DNA of 64,000 bases, taken from positions 434,001 through 498,000 of the forward strand of contig CBDCFD010000005.1 in assembly GCA_965216155.1 (NCBI GenBank), written 5' to 3'. Shown one piece after another: positions 59,801 to 64,000 of the stretch. This DNA is from CATOSP01 sp965216155. Lineage in GTDB: Bacteria; Chloroflexota; Dehalococcoidia; Lucifugimonadales; UBA3495. Under the pieces are notes generated by a model. The model made no database searches. It was given only the letters and a program-made list of their open reading frames with translations, and was not told the DNA's origin. The position numbers were made by a program, and so were the translations under genes. Positions within the stretch are counted from its first letter, which is position 1; every line of letters begins with the position of its first letter.

Positions 59801-60609
59801 ATGGCACGTGCAATGCTGACCGACCATCAATGGGACCTCATCGCCCCCTTGCTCTCGGGAAAGGCCGGTTCCCCAGGACGTAGCGGCCAAGACAACCGGA
59901 AGACGCTCGAAGGCATTCTATGGGTAATGCGGACCGGCTGTCCTTGGCGCGATATGCCCGACACCTACGGCCATTGGAATACCGTCCATCGCCGCTTCCG
60001 CCGCTGGGCCAAGAACGGGGTCTTCGACCGCATCTTTGAAGCCGCCAACGGCGACCCCGACCTTCGGAGCGTCATGGTAGACGGGAGTTTTGTCAAAGTC
60101 CACCAACATGCTACAGGCGCCCCAAAAGAGGTTGCCCGCCTGATGAATCGGCAACAAGACAGTCCATCGGCCGGAGTCGAGGCGGGCTGAATACGAAGTT
60201 AATGGCATTGGTGGACAGGACCGGACGACTGGTCAGGTTCACCATAAAACCAGGGAACGCCGCTGAGAACAAGGAGCTGTCAACTCTTCTCAACGGCGTC
60301 CAGACGGATGAACTAATAGCAGACAAAGCCTACGATACAAACCCCATCCGCTTGTCGCTCACCACGGACGGGATTATAGCAACTATCCCTCCCAAATCAA
60401 ACCGGAAGGTCCAGTACGAGTACGATAAGGAGAGTTATAAGACCCGGCACAGGGTGGAGAATTACTTTGCCCGTTTGAAGCAGTTCCGGGGAATCGCAAC
60501 CCGCTACTGCAAGCTAGGGGAAAGCTTCGAAGCGTTTATCAGCCTGGCGGACTGGTTTCTGGAGACGAAGGAGATTCGGCCGAGGGGGATTCCGGCCTGG
60601 GGAGGATAA
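59801..60609 (+). pseudogene. IS5-family transposase in two frames
   Basis: The first frame (to 60190) has LTDHQWDLIAPLLSGKAGS, RTGCPWRDMPDTYGHWNTV and the first Asp in SVMVDGSFVKVHQHATGAPK. The second, in another frame, has GRSRGGLNTKLMALVDRTGR, ELIADKAYDTNPIR with the second Asp and KSYKTRHRVENYFARLKQF-type sequence with the catalytic Glu, ending at 60609. The switch must fall between 60145 and 60190, because the second frame has stops before that. Some IS427-type elements make transposase by frameshifting, but no clear slippery run is visible at this place. GGAGG precedes the ATG. Confidence 0.85.
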
Positions 60610-60910
60610 AGGGGATAATCTACCGGATATAGTAGCCAACAAGATTGACAGCTACATTATATGGGCTGATAATCTTACCAAATAGAAAACCCCAGCGTGG
60701 CAACGCCAGGGCCTTCAGGGAAGCTAACTTGTCTCCGCAACAAGAACAGGTTACCTCTCCCAAATAGGCTCTGTCAATAGGCCCCGCTGGAGTTTCTTCC
60801 AACGGGGCCTATTTTCATGGGACCGCCACTGGCGGGAGTTCCCAAAGGCTGCCACAGCCGTGTGCGATTGTACACGGAAGCCTGGGGAACTGCCATAGGT
60901 TTAGTCGAGC
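60610..60910. other. Gene-free segment between the IS5 transposase and the nested IS66
   Basis: About 300 bases with no supported gene. It holds a CCAGCGTGGCAACGCCAGG hairpin-like stretch near 60693 and the terminator-like hairpin at 60776-60816. The last eight bases (AGTCGAGC) are the left target duplication of the IS66. Confidence 0.45.
60776..60816 (+). terminator. Terminator-like hairpin
   Basis: AATAGGCCCCG (60776-60786) pairs with CGGGGCCTATT (60803-60813), with a 16-base loop, followed by TTC. The T-run overlapping the stem end is typical of intrinsic terminators. Confidence 0.65.
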
Positions 60911-62340
60911 GTAACTGTTCAGACTGGCCTAAATCTGATGAGCCAGATAGACTACGAGCATGAAACTGCCTGTGAATTTAGCCGGGGCTTCCCGGGAGGA
61001 ATTGATTGAGATAATCGGTCAACTCATCAGCTTAATCGAGGCCCAGGAAGCCCGGATTGCAGAGTTGGAAGGCCAACAGAGGCCGCTGGATGCCGGACTG
61101 AAGGAGAGGAAGCCACCTTCTTGGGCCAAGGCCAACCGGCCAGCCCGCTCCAAGAAAGAACGCAAGAAGCGTACCCACGGGTTTGTCCGGCGTCGGGAGG
61201 AGCCGACCCATAGGGTAGAGCACGCCACGGCCAGTTGTCCCGGTTGCCGGGTCCCTCTGGCCGGCGGGAGGGTGCGCCGGCGCCGCCAGATTATAACCAT
61301 ACCCCGGGTGCGGGCGCGGGTAACTGAGCACGTGGTGTTGGAACGCACTTGCCGGAAGTGCGGGCAGCGGTGGTCCCCGGAACCGGATTGGAGCGCCCTC
61401 GCGGTAGGGCGGCAACGGGTGGGAATCTCAGTCCAGCAGGAAGTATGCGTGCTCCGGGAGGAGTGCCGGCTTCCCTATGGGGTGATTCAACGCTACCTGA
61501 AGTGGCGCTACAGACTGGGCCTTAGCGTGGGGGAACTGGTGGCCTTGGTGCGTGGAGTGGCCAGGCTAGGCCAGGAGGAGTACAACCAGCTACAGCAAGA
61601 GATTCGAGCCAGTCCGGTGGTGTATGGGGACGAGACAGGCTGGCGGGAAGATGGCCGCAACGGGTATCTCTGGAGCTTCAGCAATCCGGAAGTACGTTAC
61701 TTCCTCCGCCGGGCCAGCCGGGGAAGGCAAGTGGTTGCGGAGGTGTTGGGGGATGAGTTTGACGGGGTGCTGGTCAGTGACTTCTACGGCGCTTACAACG
61801 TGCATCAAGGGCTGCATCAGAGATGTTGGACCCATCTCCTGCGGGACATCCACCAACTGAAGGAGCGATACCCTCAACACCAAGGACTGGCCGAATGGGC
61901 CCACCAGGTGCGGGAGGTGTATGACCAGGCGCAGGCATATCCCGGCCCTGACCCGGGCCTGCCGGAAACGGTGCAGCGGGCCCAGCGGGTAAAGCTGCAA
62001 CAGCAGCGCCGGAAGCGGCTATGGTCCATCTGCAAGCCTTACCTGGACGGCGATGCGCCCATGAGGGTGCTGTGCCAGCGGGTGGACGCTTCTTGCCGGA
62101 GTTGTTCGCTTTCGTCGCCGATCCCCGGGTGAGCGCGGACAACAACGCGGCGGAGCGCAGCCTGCGCCCAACGGTGGTGAGCCGGAAGATCAGCGGCGGG
62201 ACCCGTTCGGAGCAGGGAAGCGAAACCAAGAGTATCCTCGCTTCCTTGTTCGGCACATGGCGCTTGCGAGGCTGCAACCCCTACCATGCCCTGAACTCCA
62301 TCCTCTCCCAACCCCAACTCGCCCCAGTCTGAACAGTTAC
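60911..62340 (+). mobile_element. IS66-family element, copy 2 (1430 bp), nested in the IS5-type element
   Basis: Ends GTAACTGTTCAGACTGG (left) and its exact complement (right, 62324-62340) are 17-bp perfect inverted repeats. AGTCGAGC occurs directly on both sides (60903-60910 and 62341-62348), a perfect 8-bp target duplication. The left 14-base end matches that of the copy at 56993, but the transposases are only moderately similar, so the two came in separately. Confidence 0.94.
60960..62332 (+). pseudogene. IS66-family transposase (TnpC-type), one frameshift
   Basis: The N-terminal LIEIIGQLISLIEAQEARIA coiled coil, zinc knuckles CPGCRVP and CRKCGQRW, the first Asp in VVYGDETGWREDGRNGYLW, and the second Asp in VLVSDFYGAYNV lie in the first frame to about 62083. 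There the base before CGCTTCTTGCCG is missing, so the frame reads DASCRSCSLSS and stops at 62132. The rest, RFLPELFAFVADPRVS and NNAAERSLRPTVVSRKISGG with the catalytic Glu, follows in the next frame to 62332. With this one base restored the protein would be complete at about 457 residues. Confidence 0.9.
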
Positions 62341-62382
62341 AGTCGAGCCGCCCGACGGTGAGATCATCTGAAGGTGATACTC

Positions 62383-62505
62383 ATGGGTAAGATCATCGTA
62401 AAGACCCGTGTGGTTCGCCGGGTCAAGGTCCGAGTGACCTCCAGCCGGCCACCTCGTCAGCCCGTTATTCGCCAGACCGTGCGGGTCTCCGTGCGGCGGC
62501 GCTAG
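62383..62505 (+). CDS. Very small basic protein (40 aa), passenger of the IS5-type element
   Basis: The frame starts ATG with GAAGGTGAT 6 bases upstream and codes MGKIIVKTRVVRRVKVRVTS, then SRPPRQPVIRQTVRVSVRRR. It contains 12 Arg and 3 Lys in 40 residues and no acidic residue, so it is likely to bind nucleic acid or to be ribosome-associated, if it is made. A 24-bp-stem terminator follows 16 bases after the stop, which supports it as a real transcription unit. Family unknown. Confidence 0.5.
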   Translation: MGKIIVKTRVVRRVKVRVTSSRPPRQPVIRQTVRVSVRRR

Positions 62506-62520
62506 CCTCTCAGGACCCAC

Positions 62521-62569
62521 AGCAATGACCACGGCCCGGAGTAGACTACTCCGGGCCGTGGTCATTGCT
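62521..62569 (+). terminator. Very strong hairpin: 24-bp perfect inverted repeat with 1-base centre
   Basis: Positions 62521-62544 and 62546-62569 are exact reverse complements around a single A. It lies between the small basic gene and the convergent DUF4190-like gene, so it may terminate both. Confidence 0.8.
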
Positions 62570-62601
62570 GCTCCTCTCCGCCGGTATAGTCCATTTGCTC
62601 T

Positions 62602-63114
62602 CTACTTACTGTTGCAGTAATTGACCAGTTCCTCGCCTGATGCGAACATAGTCATGGACGCTGCAATCGTCGTGGACCTCATGTCCGCACCCATGCCCAT
62701 TGACATGTAATCCCAACCGGCATTGCGTAGGGCCTGACAAGCGCGGCGAATCTCCGCATCTGTGGGACGCGGACCCATCATCCCCACATTGTCCTTGACG
62801 CTCTCGTCTATACTGCCGAAGCCACTGAACGTTGGCAGGATGTAGTCACGAGAGTCCAAATCATCGCTGACATCGCTAATAGCGGCTCCAAAAGCGGCTA
62901 GCCAGACAATGACTACCACCAACGCGACAACATTGGTTGCCATGCCGGTAATGGACATTCCGGTTCCCTGTCCAGTCTTCCGGTTCCTGAAGAACCCAAT
63001 GGCGGCAAGCGGCAGTCCTACCGCAATACAGGGAAAGGCTATGAACGCACCTACAACCGGGATGAATCCGAAGATTAACGCCACAATGCCGAGGACCATT
63101 CCTGTGATACCCAT
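62602..63114 (-). CDS. DUF4190-like membrane protein with extracytoplasmic domain (170 aa)
   Basis: Two paired helices (ITGMVLGIVALIFGFIPVVG and FIAFPCIAVGLPLAAIGFF), a basic loop RNRKTGQGTG and a third helix MATNVVALVVVIVWLAAFGA match the DUF4190 pattern of small membrane proteins. A polar C-terminal domain of about 85 residues with two Cys (RRACQALRN and VNYCNSK) follows. GGGGG precedes the ATG by 8 bases. It sits inside the IS5-type element and on the opposite strand to its transposase, so it is a passenger or trapped host gene. Confidence 0.7.
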   Translation of the reverse strand: MGITGMVLGIVALIFGFIPVVGAFIAFPCIAVGLPLAAIGFFRNRKTGQGTGMSITGMATNVVALVVVIVWLAAFGAAISDVSDDLDSRDYILPTFSGFGSIDESVKDNVGMMGPRPTDAEIRRACQALRNAGWDYMSMGMGADMRSTTIAASMTMFASGEELVNYCNSK

Positions 63115-63306
63115 TGGGGAACCCCCTTACAAGTAGGATTTGGCTACTTGCCACAGTCGCCTGGTCCAGTGCGTAAGCCTCGCAAGGGGGCACGAGGCCA
63201 AACCCCCTATCGGGCTTACGCAATACCTTCGACTATGAGAGGTTGAACTGTTCAGGGACTGTGGCGCGTCAACTATACCCCTTTGATTTCTGATTGTCCA
63301 CAGACC

Positions 63307-64000
63307 CTAGGAAGGCCCGGGGAGTAAGGCACCCGTTTCAGGCGATATTGCGTTTGACCTTGTTGGCTTTGGTCAGCGATCAGACCACCTTGGCTCACAT
63401 AGCGCTGTTCGGGGAGATGCACTGGGCGAAACTGAAGGACCCTCTGGGCTTTGTCCGGGACCCGGGCTTCCCACGCAACCACCATTTCCCGTACTCTGGC
63501 GGGAGTCCCCTATGAACAGTTGCAGAGGGCCTTGATGTCCTGGATGGAGGGGGTTGGTGGCAGCGCAGCCGGCAGGGTCTCTCTTGAGCGGCCTCGGTGG
63601 ATGGGAAGTGGGCCAAACAATCGGAAGACGCTGCGGGGAATCCTCTGGGGATGGTGAATGTGCTGGCCCATGACCTGAAGATATGCCTGGCCCAGTGGCC
63701 GATGACGGAGAAGCGGTACGAACCGAGGGTCTTACAGGCCCAACTGGGTCAATTGTTTGAGCGCTATCCTAGCTTGCAACTGCTCACCATGGACGCCCTG
63801 TATGCGGAACGGGACCTTTGCCAAGCGATTGTAAGTCACGGCCGGGACTACCTGGTGCGAGTCAAAGGGAACCAGCCCACGGTCCTGGCCGCCTTGTCGG
63901 AACGGTTTGCCGAGGACCAACTGGGGGAACCCCAAGCGGAGACCGTAAAAAAAAGCGGGTAGAATTGAGATACGGCGGCTTTGGTCCGATGCCCAGTTAG
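63307..64000 (+). pseudogene. ISAs1-family transposase, 3' part, frameshifted and cut by the window end
   Basis: The frame from CTAGG codes RKARGVRHPFQAILRLTLLA and HIALFGEMHWAKLKDPLGFV, the continuation of the 59696-59745 fragment. It then shifts near 63460 (ASHATTISRTLAGVPYEQLQ), again near 63590 (VDGKWAKQSEDAAGNPLGM, the DGK catalytic site, and LLTMDALYAERDLCQAIVSH with DYLVRVKGNQP). It shifts once more in a run of eight A near 63950 (IRRLWSDAQL). It continues past the window. Several independent breaks show decay that cannot be blamed on one sequencing error. Confidence 0.88.

Larger units (their letters stand above)
59746..63306 (+). mobile_element. IS5-type element (3561 bp with nested IS66) inserted in an ISAs1 transposase gene, CTAG target duplication
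   Basis: Left end GGTCTGTGGACAATCAG and right end CTGATTGTCCACAGACC are perfect 17-bp inverted repeats, and CTAG flanks both sides (59742-59745 and 63307-63310), matching the YTAR target of IS427-like elements. Inside are the transposase frames 59801-60609, the nested IS66 (60911-62340), a 40-codon basic gene and a DUF4190-like membrane-protein gene. Without the IS66 the element would be about 2.1 kb, more than twice the usual size, so it carries passenger DNA or arose by an internal rearrangement. Interruption of the ISAs1 gene at its DPR codons fixes the ends. Confidence 0.88.

Noticed and set aside
60120..60190. Programmed frameshift site in the IS5-type transposase
   Set aside because: The run CCAAAAG lies before stop codons in the new frame and so cannot be used. 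No other slippery run is in the permitted window, so it is reported only as a frame change.
60620..60802. Minus-strand frame of 60 codons with a CSCC motif
   Set aside because: It begins inside the terminator-like hairpin at 60776-60816 and has no ribosome site. The CxCC is not enough.

Overview
The window is GC-rich bacterial DNA that looks like a SAR202/Dehalococcoidia-type member of the Chloroflexota. The reasons are several paralogous luciferase-like (LLM) flavin monooxygenases, repeated CaiB/BaiF class III CoA-transferases, an XdhC/MocA/molybdo-hydroxylase set, RidA, a carboxymuconolactone decarboxylase, GPH-like and other MFS carriers, and tRNA genes with encoded CCA. The lineage is inferred from gene content; no marker phylogeny was possible.

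Bases 1-24600 are mostly catabolic and housekeeping genes: the end of a hydantoinase, three LLM monooxygenases, an NmrA-like reductase, a VOC protein, a DAO-type oxidase, an HpcH/HpaI aldolase, two MFS carriers, a BtuF-like binding protein, a flavin reductase, an alpha/beta hydrolase, gyrA, a C26 amidohydrolase, xdhC-mocA, a phosphoesterase, tRNA-Lys, a fourth LLM enzyme, three small membrane proteins and a threonine aldolase. A tRNA-Leu and an oppDF-like ABC ATPase pair follow, the second gene frameshifted.

Bases 27000-42000 are accessory. They hold a tandem array of five PaREP1-like genes, an IS5-type element, a large frameshifted secreted repeat protein, a membrane-anchored collagen-like protein, an ATGA-coupled two-gene cassette of unknown function bracketed by long repeats, a phage terminase/portal remnant flanked by inverted copies of a palindromic element, and a HicB/HicA-like pair.

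Bases 42000-56850 return to metabolism: an S9 peptidase with an Uma2 nuclease, two pairs of CaiB/BaiF CoA-transferases (in each pair one member keeps the presumed catalytic Asp and the other lacks it), a MaoC-type double-hotdog protein, a retropepsin-like protease, a tyrosine phosphatase, a xanthine-dehydrogenase-family large subunit and a CMD-family protein.

Bases 57000-64000 are an insertion-sequence nest. A decayed IS66 element with a perfect 8-bp target duplication stands alone. Further on, an ISAs1-type transposase gene is split by a 3.56-kb IS5-type element with a CTAG target duplication. That element carries passenger genes and is itself interrupted by a second IS66 element with its own 8-bp duplication.

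Many genes (oppF, the surface protein, every transposase and one PaREP1 copy) carry single-base or dinucleotide frameshifts. Decay and uncorrected assembly indels cannot be told apart from this sequence alone.
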